64,000 nucleotides of DNA, taken from positions 19,277 through 83,276 of the forward strand of contig NZ_ATUJ01000015.1 in NCBI RefSeq assembly GCF_000420145.1, read 5' to 3'. Below, piece by piece: positions 18,674 to 26,610 of the stretch; position 1 is the stretch's first letter; the number at the start of each line of letters is the position of its first letter. This DNA comes from Paracoccus zeaxanthinifaciens ATCC 21588 (GTDB lineage Bacteria; Pseudomonadota; Alphaproteobacteria; Rhodobacterales; Rhodobacteraceae). The translations under genes and the position numbers were made by a program. The notes below the pieces were generated by a model, which saw nothing but the letters and a program-made list of their open reading frames with translations, did no database searches and was not told the origin of the DNA.

Positions 18674-19674
18674 GCTGTCTCCTCCCATTCCAGTTCGTCG
18701 TCCAGCGGTGCAAGCATCGCGGCGACGGCCTCGGGCGTCGCTGCGGCCTGCCAGTCCGGCTGGCGATCCTTGTCGATGATCTGCGCGCGCACGCCTTCCA
18801 GGAAATCGCCCTGCCGCGTGGCGCGGGCGGTAAAGCGGAACTCTCGTGACAGCGATTGCTGCATGCGGTCGTCGGCCCGCGCGGCGCGCACCATCTCCAG
18901 CCCCGCCGCCATCGACAGCGGAGAGTTGCGGTCCAGCGCCTTCAGGCTGTCGGCGTCGCCCTGCGCCTCCAACCTTGCGCGGATCTGTTCCAGGTCATGC
19001 CCACCGAAGGCCGACAGATCCCGCGTGGCCAGGGGTGCATCGGGCGGGGTCTGGCCCCGGATCAGCGTCGCGTCCCCCGTCCGTTCCAGTTCGGCGATCA
19101 GGTCGGGCCAGAGGTCCTCGGGCAGATAGCTGTCGGCAAAGCGCGCATGGATCGCGTCGCCCGGTCCCATCCGCGCGCCCGTCAGCGCCAGGTATTCGCC
19201 GATCCGGCCCGGCGCGCGCGCCAGAAGCCAGGTGCCGCCCACGTCGGGGATCAGGCCGATGCCGCTTTCGGGCATGGCGATCCGGGTCGTGTCGCCGACG
19301 ATGCGGTGCCCGGCATGGCCACCCACGCCGACGCCCCCGCCCATCACGAAGCCCTGCATGAAGGCGACGATCGGCTTGGGATAATCCGCGATGGCCGCGT
19401 TCATGCGGTATTCGTCGCGGAAGAAATCCGCTCCGACCGAATGATCGCCCGCCTTGCCCGCGTGATAGACCGCGGCGATGTCGCCGCCCGCGCAGAAGGC
19501 GCGCTCGCCCTCGGCGTCGATGATGACCAGGTCCACATCCGCATCCTCGCGCCAGTCGTCCAGCGCGCGGTGGATCGCCTGCGCCATCGGGTGGCTCAGC
19601 GCGTTCAGGGCCTTGGGCCGCGTGAAGGTGATGCGGCCCGCGCGGCCCGTCTTGCGGATGCTGAGATCGGTCAC
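18670..19674 (-). CDS. 3-hydroxyisobutyryl-CoA hydrolase (enoyl-CoA hydratase/isomerase family)
   Basis: Crotonase-fold enzyme of 334 residues. Its length, longer than the ~260 of simple enoyl-CoA hydratases, and the sequences GERAFCAGGDIAAVYHAGK and GFVMGGGVGVGGHAGHRI followed by PESGIGLIPDVGGTW match HIBYL-CoA hydrolases. These cleave 3-hydroxyisobutyryl-CoA to the free acid in valine catabolism. That step is exactly what is needed between the neighbouring acyl-CoA dehydrogenase and 3-hydroxyisobutyrate dehydrogenase. Overlap with mmsB is ATGA; the gap to the dehydrogenase upstream is 4 bp. A generic enoyl-CoA hydratase/isomerase is the alternative. Confidence 0.88.
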   Translation of the reverse strand: MTDLSIRKTGRAGRITFTRPKALNALSHPMAQAIHRALDDWREDADVDLVIIDAEGERAFCAGGDIAAVYHAGKAGDHSVGADFFRDEYRMNAAIADYPKPIVAFMQGFVMGGGVGVGGHAGHRIVGDTTRIAMPESGIGLIPDVGGTWLLARAPGRIGEYLALTGARMGPGDAIHARFADSYLPEDLWPDLIAELERTGDATLIRGQTPPDAPLATRDLSAFGGHDLEQIRARLEAQGDADSLKALDRNSPLSMAAGLEMVRAARADDRMQQSLSREFRFTARATRQGDFLEGVRAQIIDKDRQPDWQAAATPEAVAAMLAPLDDELEWEETA

Positions 19675-19678
19675 GTCG

Positions 19679-20824
19679 TCACCCCCTGTCAGCCAGCATG
19701 GAGCGGCCGATGATCAGCCGCATGATCTCGTTCGTGCCTTCCAGGATCTGGTGGACGCGCAGGTCGCGCACGATCTTCTCGATCCCGTAATCGGCCAGAT
19801 AGCCATAGCCACCATGCAGTTGCAGGCACTGGTTCGCCACCTCGAATGCGCGGTCGGTGACCTGCAGCTTGGCCATGGCGCAGAACTTGGTCGCGTCGGG
19901 CGCGCCCTGGTCCAGCATCCACGCGGCCTGGCGCAGGAAGATGCGACTGGATTGCAGCGCGGTCTCCATCTCGGCCAGGCGGAACTGCAGGGCCTGGAAC
20001 TGATCCAGAGACTTTCCGAAGGCGCGACGCTCGGACATGTAGGCGACGGTGCGGTCCAGCGCGGCCTGCGCGCCGCCAAGCGCCGAGGCCGCGATGTTCA
20101 GCCGACCCCCGTCCAGCCCCGCCATCGCATAGGAAAAGCCGCGGCCTTCCTCGCCCAGCAGGTTGTCCGCGGGGATGCGGCAGTCGTCGAACTGGACCTG
20201 CGCGGTGGGCTGGGACCGCCAGCCCATCTTGTCCTCGGGGGCGCCGAAGGACAGGCCGGGGGTCGCATCCTCGACGATGACGGCGCTGATGCCGCGCGGG
20301 CCGTCGCCGCCGGTGCGCACCATCGACAGGTAGGCGTCCGAATACCCCCCGCCCGAGATGAACGCCTTGGTCCCGTTCAGCAGCCAGCCGTCGCCGTCGC
20401 GTTCCGCGCGGCTGCGCAGGGCGGCGGCGTCCGATCCCGATCCGGGTTCGGTCAGGCAATAGCTGAAGATCTTCTCCATCCGCGCCAGCGGGGGCAGCCA
20501 GCGTTCGCGGGCGGCGTCGCTGCCGAATTTCTGGATCATCCCGCCGCACATGTTGTGGATCGACAGGAAGGACGCGACCGAGGGGCATGCCATCGACAGC
20601 GCCTCGAAGATCAGCGTCCCGTCCAGGCGGCCAAGGCCCGATCCGCCATGTTCCTCGGCCACGAAGATCCCGCCCAGGCCCAAAGCGGCCACGTCCGGCC
20701 AGAGGTCCTTCGGGATCGTGCCGTCCTGTTCCCACTGATGTGCGTGGGGTGCGATCCGGTCCTGTCCGAAATCGCGTGCCATCTCGAAGATGGCGGTCTG
20801 TTCCTCGGTCAATGCGAAGTCCAT
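19679..20824 (-). CDS. Acyl-CoA dehydrogenase, probably isobutyryl-CoA dehydrogenase
   Basis: FAD-dependent dehydrogenase of 381 residues starting MDFALTEEQTAIFEMARDF. Visible family features are YCLTEPGSGSDAAAL, the KAFISGGG flavin segment, the LGEEGRGFSYAM loop, and near the end QLHGGYGYLADYGIEKIVRD followed by ILEGTNEI, whose glutamate is the catalytic base. Its place upstream of HIBYL-CoA hydrolase and 3-hydroxyisobutyrate dehydrogenase suggests isobutyryl-CoA as substrate (valine pathway). The methacrylyl-CoA hydratase for the next step is not in this window. A 116-bp gap with an imperfect TTGC...GCAA repeat separates it from mmsA upstream. Confidence 0.88.
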   Translation of the reverse strand: MDFALTEEQTAIFEMARDFGQDRIAPHAHQWEQDGTIPKDLWPDVAALGLGGIFVAEEHGGSGLGRLDGTLIFEALSMACPSVASFLSIHNMCGGMIQKFGSDAARERWLPPLARMEKIFSYCLTEPGSGSDAAALRSRAERDGDGWLLNGTKAFISGGGYSDAYLSMVRTGGDGPRGISAVIVEDATPGLSFGAPEDKMGWRSQPTAQVQFDDCRIPADNLLGEEGRGFSYAMAGLDGGRLNIAASALGGAQAALDRTVAYMSERRAFGKSLDQFQALQFRLAEMETALQSSRIFLRQAAWMLDQGAPDATKFCAMAKLQVTDRAFEVANQCLQLHGGYGYLADYGIEKIVRDLRVHQILEGTNEIMRLIIGRSMLADRG

Positions 20825-20940
20825 GCGTCTCCCTCCCCAGATCCGCTTGAATTGAACGCATGTTTAATTGGCAGATGTTGCCAGAATGTTGCAAGGCGAA
20901 AGCGATTGGCCGGGGCGAACACCGCCCCGGCCAACCCGTC

Positions 20941-22440
20941 TTATTCCATGGCCTTGAAGTTGAACTCTCCGCCTTCCTTGATCCCCGAGGGCCAGCGCGC
21001 GGTGACCGTCTTGGTGCGGGTGTAGAAGCGGAAGGCGTCCGGGCCGTGCTGGTTCAGGTCGCCGAAGCCCGACTTCTTCCAGCCGCCGAAGGTGTGATAG
21101 GCCAGCGGAACCGGGATCGGGACGTTGATGCCGACCATGCCGATATTGATGCGGTTCGCGAAATCGCGCGCCGTGTCGCCGTCGCGGGTGAAGATCGCGG
21201 TGCCGTTGCCGTATTCGTGGTCGATGGCCAGCTTGATCGCTTCCTCGTAGCTGCCGGCGCGGACGGTGGACAGCACGGGACCGAAGATCTCTTGCTTGTA
21301 GATGTCCATGTCGGGCGTCACGCGGTCGAACAGGTGCGGACCGACGAAGAAGCCGTCCTCGTAGCCCTGCAGGCTGAAGTCGCGGCCATCGACCACCAGC
21401 TCGGCGCCCTGGTCGACACCGGACTGGACCAGGCGCAGGATGTTCTCCTTGGCGGCCTTGGTCACGACGGGGCCGTAATCGACATCGTCGCCCGCGGTCC
21501 AGGGACCGACCTTCAGCGCCTCGATGCGGGGAACCAGCTTCTCGATCAGGGCATCGGCGGTCTTCTCGCCCACCGGCACCGCGACCGAGATCGCCATGCA
21601 GCGTTCGCCCGCCGCGCCGTAGCCCGCGCCGATCAGCGCGTCGGCGGCCTTGTCCATGTCCGCGTCGGGCATGATGATCATGTGGTTCTTCGCGCCGCCG
21701 AAGCACTGCGCGCGCTTGCCGGTCGCGGCGGCGCGTTCATAGATGTACTGCGCGATGGGCGTCGATCCGACGAAGCCGACGGCCTGGACGACTTCGTTGT
21801 CGAGGATCGCGTCCACGCTGTCCTTGTCGCCGTTCACGACCTGCAGCACGCCGTCGGGCAGGCCCGCCTCCTTCAGCAGTTCCGCCAGCATCAGCGGGAC
21901 CGAGGGGTCGCGCTCGGACGGCTTGAGGATCATGGCGTTGCCCGCTGCCAGCGCCGGGCCGATCTTCCACAGCGGGATCATGGCCGGGAAGTTGAAGGGC
22001 GTGATGCCCGCGACCACCCCGAGCGGCTGGCGCATCGAATACATGTCGATGCCGGGACCGGCGCTGTCGGTGAAATCGCCCTTGAGCAGGTGGGGCGCGC
22101 CGATGCAGAACTCGATCACCTCGAGCCCGCGCTGGATGTCGCCCTTGGCGTCCGGGAAGGTCTTGCCGTGTTCGCTGGACAACACCTCGGCCATCTTGTC
22201 CATGTCGCGATTGATGAGGCGCACGAACTCCATCATGACGCGGGCGCGGCGCTGCGGGTTGGTCGCTCCCCATGCGACCTGTGCATCGGCGGCGCGGGCG
22301 ATCGCGTCGTCCAGCTCGGCCTTGGTCGCCAGCGAGACGCGTGCCTGAACCTCGCCGGTGGCGGGGTTGAACACGTCGGCGAAGCGGCCCGACGTGCCCT
22401 TGTATTCCTTGCCGTCGATCCAGTGATGAATCTCTTTCAT
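20941..22440 (-). CDS. mmsA: CoA-acylating methylmalonate-semialdehyde dehydrogenase
   Basis: Aldehyde dehydrogenase of 499 residues that converts methylmalonate semialdehyde to propionyl-CoA, the last step of valine degradation. The start at 22440 gives MKEIHHWIDGKEYKGTSGRF and has AGGAGG close upstream; the longer open frame before it is not coding. The CoA-acylating subgroup motif GAAGERCMAISV with the catalytic cysteine lies near residue 283; GITPFNFPAMIPLW (near 152), FVGSTPIAQYIY and QEIFGPVLS are also present. It faces a LysR gene across a 100-bp divergent region with a TTTGCAAA motif. Confidence 0.95.
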   Translation of the reverse strand: MKEIHHWIDGKEYKGTSGRFADVFNPATGEVQARVSLATKAELDDAIARAADAQVAWGATNPQRRARVMMEFVRLINRDMDKMAEVLSSEHGKTFPDAKGDIQRGLEVIEFCIGAPHLLKGDFTDSAGPGIDMYSMRQPLGVVAGITPFNFPAMIPLWKIGPALAAGNAMILKPSERDPSVPLMLAELLKEAGLPDGVLQVVNGDKDSVDAILDNEVVQAVGFVGSTPIAQYIYERAAATGKRAQCFGGAKNHMIIMPDADMDKAADALIGAGYGAAGERCMAISVAVPVGEKTADALIEKLVPRIEALKVGPWTAGDDVDYGPVVTKAAKENILRLVQSGVDQGAELVVDGRDFSLQGYEDGFFVGPHLFDRVTPDMDIYKQEIFGPVLSTVRAGSYEEAIKLAIDHEYGNGTAIFTRDGDTARDFANRINIGMVGINVPIPVPLAYHTFGGWKKSGFGDLNQHGPDAFRFYTRTKTVTARWPSGIKEGGEFNFKAME

Positions 22441-22516
22441 GGCGTCCTCCTGTTCGCTTTGAGGGCACTCTATCCTTGCGGAAATGCGGCTTGAAGGGGC
22501 ATGATGGCAAAAGGGT

Positions 22517-22532
22517 TTTGCAAATTCGCAAA
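22517..22532. promoter_or_regulatory. Candidate operator between mmsA and the LysR gene
   Basis: The sequence TTTGCAAATTCGCAAA is a dyad (TTTGC-N6-GCAAA) that fits a LysR T-N11-A box. It can also be read as two abutting half-sites, TTTGCAAA and TTCGCAAA, like those reported (from memory) for the propionyl-CoA regulator PccR of Rhodobacter sphaeroides. It lies just before the ribosome site of the LysR gene and upstream of a possible mmsA promoter (TTCAAG-N17-TAGAGT on the - strand). Confidence 0.5.
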
Positions 22533-22540
22533 GGGTGGGA

Positions 22541-23452
22541 ATGGACTGGGACGACCTGCGCATCTTTCTTGCGGTGGCCCGCACCGAGAGCCTGTCGGGC
22601 GCGGGGCGGCGGCTGTCGATGGACGCATCCACCGTGGGGCGGCGCGTCACGCGGTTGGAATCCGCGATCGGGGCGGCGCTGTTCCTGAAGACGCCGCAGG
22701 GCTATCAGCTGACGAACGAGGGCGCGCGCCTGGTCGCCCCCGCCGAGGCCGCCGAGCAGGCCGCCCAGGCCGCGGCCGAGGCCGTCAACCGCGAGGCCGG
22801 CATCACCGGCCAGCTGCGCATCGGTGCGCCTGACGGCTGCGCCAACTACCTGCTGCCGCAGGTCGCCCTGCAGATCTCGCGCCTGCATCCGGGGTTGGAG
22901 ATCCAGATCGTGGCCCTGCCGCGCGTCGTCAACCTGACCAGACGAGAGGCCGACATGGCCATCGCCGTGTCGCCCCCTGATACGGGGCGGCTGACGGTGC
23001 AGCGGCTGGCGGATTACCGGCTGCATCTTGCGGCGCATGGGGATTACCTGTCGCGGCGCGCGCCGATCCGCGACCTGGCCGATCTGCACGGGCACCGGAT
23101 GATCAGCTATATCCCCGACATGATCTTCGACCGGGAACTGGACTACCTGTCGGCGACCGGTGTGGGGACGGCGCAGATCACCTCGAACTCGGTCGCGGTG
23201 CAGATGCAGGCGGTGCGCAGCGGGGCGGGCCTGGGGATCGTCCACGATTTCGCGCTGCCCTTCGCGCCGGGGGTGCGGCGGATCCTGACGGATCGCGTCT
23301 CGCTCAGGCGCAGCTTCTGGCTGATCCGCCATGCCGACGACCGCGCGTCGCGTCGGCTGAGCCTTCTGGCGGATGCCGTCGCACAGGGCGTCCGCGCCGA
23401 GGTCGCGCGCCTCGAGGCGCTGGTCGCCGCGGACGAGGCCGCCCGCACTTGA
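22541..23452 (+). CDS. LysR-family transcriptional regulator
   Basis: LTTR of 303 residues. The N-terminal winged helix-turn-helix (about residues 3-60) reads WDDLRIFLAVARTESLSGAG and continues with STVGRRVTRLE; the rest is a periplasmic-binding-protein-like effector domain starting near TGQLRIGAPDGC. ATG 22541 has AAAGGG five bases upstream; a GTG at 22535 is the alternative start. It is divergent from mmsA, so regulation of valine/methylmalonate semialdehyde catabolism and of itself is likely by analogy with other LTTRs. The effector is unknown. Confidence 0.9.
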   Translation: MDWDDLRIFLAVARTESLSGAGRRLSMDASTVGRRVTRLESAIGAALFLKTPQGYQLTNEGARLVAPAEAAEQAAQAAAEAVNREAGITGQLRIGAPDGCANYLLPQVALQISRLHPGLEIQIVALPRVVNLTRREADMAIAVSPPDTGRLTVQRLADYRLHLAAHGDYLSRRAPIRDLADLHGHRMISYIPDMIFDRELDYLSATGVGTAQITSNSVAVQMQAVRSGAGLGIVHDFALPFAPGVRRILTDRVSLRRSFWLIRHADDRASRRLSLLADAVAQGVRAEVARLEALVAADEAART

Positions 23453-23507
23453 CGCGGCCCGCGACCGGACGAAAGATGGAAGCAAGCAGTTTCGAGGAGG
23501 AGACGAC

Positions 23508-23969
23508 ATGCTGGTCAAACAATTGCTGGCGTTGAAGCATGACGCGGCCAAGCCCTGGATCGAGTCCGGCACCATCGTCACGATCAAGCCCGAGGTCACC
23601 CTGGCCGAGGCCGCGCAGCTTCTGGCCGACATGCGCATCGGCGCCGCCGTCGTCTCGGATGACGGTGCCTCGCCCATCGGCATCCTGTCGGAACGCGACA
23701 TCGTGCGCCAGCTTGGCAAGCACGGGGTCGAGGTCCTGAAGCAGCCCATCAGCGAGGTGATGACCCGCAGCATCCAGACCTGCGCGCCGGGCGACGACGC
23801 GCTGTCCGTGCTGGAGCGGATGACCGAAGGCCGCTTCCGTCACATGCCGGTCATCGACGACGAGGGCGTGATGCTTGGCGTCATCTCGATCGGGGATGCC
23901 GTCAGCGGCCGCCTCAAGGAACTGGACGCCGAGAAGGACGCCCTGACCGGGATGATCATGGGGAACTGA
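23508..23969 (+). CDS. CBS-domain protein
   Basis: A 153-residue stand-alone protein made of two CBS motifs (about residues 15-75 and 80-140), a module that binds adenine nucleotides. Typical strings are VTIKPEVTLAEAAQLLADM, GILSERDIVRQL, VMTRSIQTCAPGDDA and FRHMPVIDDEGVMLGVISI. The start ATG 23508 has GAGGAGGA upstream; a longer open frame before it is not needed. It lies 55 bp after the LysR gene and 97 bp before coaD on the same strand. Its partner or target is not known. Confidence 0.9.
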   Translation: MLVKQLLALKHDAAKPWIESGTIVTIKPEVTLAEAAQLLADMRIGAAVVSDDGASPIGILSERDIVRQLGKHGVEVLKQPISEVMTRSIQTCAPGDDALSVLERMTEGRFRHMPVIDDEGVMLGVISIGDAVSGRLKELDAEKDALTGMIMGN

Positions 23970-24066
23970 CGCCAAGTCGGCGCGGGGCGGCCGGGATCAC
24001 GTTCTTGCAATCGGGCCGCAAATGCGCTTTGCCTTGGGCCCGAGACCCACACGAAGGACGCGCCAT

Positions 24067-24558
24067 ATGCGGATCGGCCTCTATCCCGGCACATTCGACC
24101 CCATCACCCTGGGGCATATCGACATCATCGAGCGCGCGATGGCGCTGGTCGACCGGCTGGTGATCGGGGTCGCGATAAACCGCGACAAGGGTCCGCTGTT
24201 CGACCTCGAGGAGCGCGTTGCGATGGTGCAGGCCGAATGCGACCGCATCGCCGCCCGGACCGGAGGAGAGATCCTGGTCCACCCCTTTGAGAACCTGCTG
24301 ATCGACTGCGCCCGCGACGTGGGCGCCAGCCTGATCGTGCGCGGCCTGCGCGCGGTCGCGGATTTCGAATACGAGTTCCAGATGGTCGGCATGAACCGCG
24401 CCCTGGACAACGAGATCGAGACCGTCTTCCTGATGGCCGATGCGCGCCGTCAGGCGATTGCGTCCAAGCTGGTCAAGGAAATCGCACGGCTGCATGGGGA
24501 CGTGTCGAAATTCGTCAGTCCCCCCGTTGCCGAGGCGCTGGTCAGGCGCTTCGCCTGA
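24067..24558 (+). CDS. coaD: Phosphopantetheine adenylyltransferase
   Basis: Nucleotidyltransferase that makes dephospho-CoA from 4'-phosphopantetheine and ATP. From ATG 24067 (GAAGGA 8 bases upstream) the 163-residue product begins RIGLYPGTFDPITLGHIDII with the T/HxGH-like nucleotide motif. It continues with IVRGLRAVADFEYEFQMV and the ISSS-like C-terminal loop replaced by IASKLVKEIARLHGDVSKFV. Size and motifs are standard. A shared terminator separates it from the convergent bactofilin gene. Confidence 0.95.
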   Translation: MRIGLYPGTFDPITLGHIDIIERAMALVDRLVIGVAINRDKGPLFDLEERVAMVQAECDRIAARTGGEILVHPFENLLIDCARDVGASLIVRGLRAVADFEYEFQMVGMNRALDNEIETVFLMADARRQAIASKLVKEIARLHGDVSKFVSPPVAEALVRRFA

Positions 24559-24592
24559 GCCCCTGCGCCCGCAACACAGTGCAGAAAGCAGA

Positions 24593-24615
24593 AAGCCCGC
24601 GGGATCCGCGGGCTT
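24593..24615. terminator. Bidirectional terminator between coaD and the bactofilin gene
   Basis: Perfect 10-bp inverted repeat AAGCCCGCGG / CCGCGGGCTT with a 3-base loop, followed on the + strand by CTTTCGTT and preceded by an A-rich run that gives a T run on the - strand. Confidence 0.85.
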
Positions 24616-24639
24616 CTTTCGTTCGGTGGGATCTGCCGA

Positions 24640-25140
24640 TCACTCGGACGGCGGGGCCAGCTTCTTGGTGCCGCCATTGTTCAGCGGGTCTTCCTGACGC
24701 TGGACCGAACCCTCGAAATGGGCGCCGGATTCGATGGCGATGGTCTTGTGGATGATGTCGCCCTCGACGCGCGCGGTCGCCGACAGGCGCACCTTGAGGC
24801 CGCGGACGCGGCCCACGACGCGACCGTTCACCACGACGTCGTCGCCGACGATCTCGCCCTTGATGGTCGCGCTTTCGCCGATGGTCAGTTGGTGGGCGCG
24901 GATGTCGCCCTCGACCGTACCCTCGATCTGGATGTCGCCCTGCGTCTTGATGTTGCCCGTGACGATCAGGTCCGAGGACAGGACCGACGGCACCGCGCGC
25001 GGACGCGGAGCGGCGGGCGCGGGCTGTGCCGCGGCTTCGGGCTTGCGCTGCTCGGGGGCGGGGGCGGTTTCGGCGGCCGCAGCCTGCGGGGCGCTCGATT
25101 GCTGGGGACGGTTCTCGGTCACGCGGGTCTTACTGAACAT
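24640..25140 (-). CDS. Bactofilin (polymer-forming cytoskeletal protein)
   Basis: Bactofilins polymerise without nucleotide into beta-helical filaments that organise envelope proteins. The 166-residue protein has a disordered Ala/Pro/Glu-rich N-terminus (about residues 1-50). The core (about 57-145) shows the short hydrophobic repeat pattern of the DUF583 beta-helix: LIVTGNIKTQGDIQIEGTVE, GDIRAHQLTIGESATIKGEI and so on. The start overlaps the last 11 bp of the upstream M23 peptidase gene, so the two are coupled. The pairing of bactofilin with an M23 peptidase is seen elsewhere in alphaproteobacteria, where the filament localises the hydrolase. Confidence 0.92.
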   Translation of the reverse strand: MFSKTRVTENRPQQSSAPQAAAAETAPAPEQRKPEAAAQPAPAAPRPRAVPSVLSSDLIVTGNIKTQGDIQIEGTVEGDIRAHQLTIGESATIKGEIVGDDVVVNGRVVGRVRGLKVRLSATARVEGDIIHKTIAIESGAHFEGSVQRQEDPLNNGGTKKLAPPSE

Positions 25141-26422
25141 TTTCTGCTGCCTTGATGAAGCTCATCGGGTCCACGGCCCGACCGTTCATGCGCACCTCGT
25201 AATGCAGGTGCGGCCCGGTCGAGCGTCCGGTATTCCCCATAGCACCGATCGTGTCGCCTTGCGACACCCTTTCGCCCTGACGCACGTTGATGCGGCTCAG
25301 GTGGGCATAGCGGGTCTCGGTGCCCAGCTCGTGCTCGATCTTGATGAGGTTGCCATAGGCACCCGAACGGCCCGCGAAGGTCACGACGCCGTCGCCGGTG
25401 GCATGGATCGGCGTGCCGACGGGACCGGCCATGTCCACGCCCTCGTGCATGCGGCCCCAACGGCGACCGAAGCCCGAGGTATAACGGAAGCTCTGGAAGA
25501 CGGGCATGGCCAGCGGCAGCTTCTCGATGGCGATGCGATAGGTGTTCATCTGGTCCAGCGTGACCACGATCTGGCGGGCCTTGGTCTCGCCCTCGCTCAG
25601 GGCGGCATTGCCGCGGGTCGAGTAGGACAGCGGCGTCAGCGGGCCGCCCTGGCCGCTATAGCCTGCGCGGATGGTGCGCAGCACCGCGTCGGGGTTCATC
25701 CCGACCGACCGGAACACGTCGTCCAGCGGCGCGACGGACACGGTCACCGCGTCCTCCAGCTGGGTAAGGATCTCGTCGTTGCGGGCGATGATCTCGGCGC
25801 GCTCGACGCGCAGTTCCTCGGCGGCCAGCTGGGCCTCCTCGGCGGCCTTGACGGCCTCGTGGCGTTCGACGCTGGCATTGCGCAGCTCGCCCGACAGGAT
25901 GTCCAGCGCGGTCGAGACCTCGATGGTGCGGTCGGTCGCGCTGTCATCGGTCTGGGCCTCGGCCATGCGCAGGGCGTCGTCGCGTTCCGCGATTGTGTCG
26001 CGCAGGCTGGTGCGGACGGCGTCGAGGCCGCCCTCCAGCTCGCGGCGGCGTTCCTCGCTGGCCAGAAGCTGCGACTGCATCTGCGACACCTGGTCCATCG
26101 CGACCGAGAAGCGGTTCTGCGCGGCCAGCGCCTCGGAGGCGCGGGCGTCGCGTTCGGCCTGAAGCTGGTTCAGGCGCTCCTCGAACGCGGCCTGGCTGCG
26201 CATGATCTGGTCGCGGCTGTTGCCCGAGCTGACGGCGTCGATAACAAGGAACGAGCTTGCGACCAGCGTCCAGCCGAAGACCACGGTGACGCCGCCGATC
26301 CCGGCGATCTGGGTCAGGGGACGAAGACGGACGAAGCGGGTCGTGTCATCGGACCGGAGGAAAAGACGCTGTTCGGGAAGCCACTTTTCCAGCTTGGAAT
26401 TCAATCGTTCCATCACGGTCAT
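25130..26422 (-). CDS. M23 peptidoglycan endopeptidase, membrane-anchored
   Basis: About 430 residues. A short basic cytoplasmic stretch and one membrane helix (around residues 34-58) are followed by a long Glu/Ala/Arg coiled coil (about 65-250) and a C-terminal M23 LytM domain. The zinc motifs are intact: HEGVDMAGPVGTPIHA (H-x3-D) and TGPHLHYEVRMNG (HLH), so it is probably active on peptide cross-links. I use ATG 26422 (MTVMERLNSK); ATG 26413 is also possible. It is upstream of, and overlaps, the bactofilin gene. A 188-bp leader lies between its start and the scfR stop. Confidence 0.9.
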   Translation of the reverse strand: MTVMERLNSKLEKWLPEQRLFLRSDDTTRFVRLRPLTQIAGIGGVTVVFGWTLVASSFLVIDAVSSGNSRDQIMRSQAAFEERLNQLQAERDARASEALAAQNRFSVAMDQVSQMQSQLLASEERRRELEGGLDAVRTSLRDTIAERDDALRMAEAQTDDSATDRTIEVSTALDILSGELRNASVERHEAVKAAEEAQLAAEELRVERAEIIARNDEILTQLEDAVTVSVAPLDDVFRSVGMNPDAVLRTIRAGYSGQGGPLTPLSYSTRGNAALSEGETKARQIVVTLDQMNTYRIAIEKLPLAMPVFQSFRYTSGFGRRWGRMHEGVDMAGPVGTPIHATGDGVVTFAGRSGAYGNLIKIEHELGTETRYAHLSRINVRQGERVSQGDTIGAMGNTGRSTGPHLHYEVRMNGRAVDPMSFIKAAENVQ

Positions 26423-26610
26423 GTTCAGACACTGTCCCCCGGTTCGCGGCCTTGTTGCCTGATCGATCGGTCGCGTTGGTTCCATTTCCGGACGGGTAAA
26501 CAGCTTCTGTGCCTTCAAGGCAACAACGCAGGAGTTAACGCCCCTTGCATTACGCGAAACTTTGCCGCCATCGGCGGGAACCTGCCGACTTATGTCTGCA
26601 TGACAGCCGC

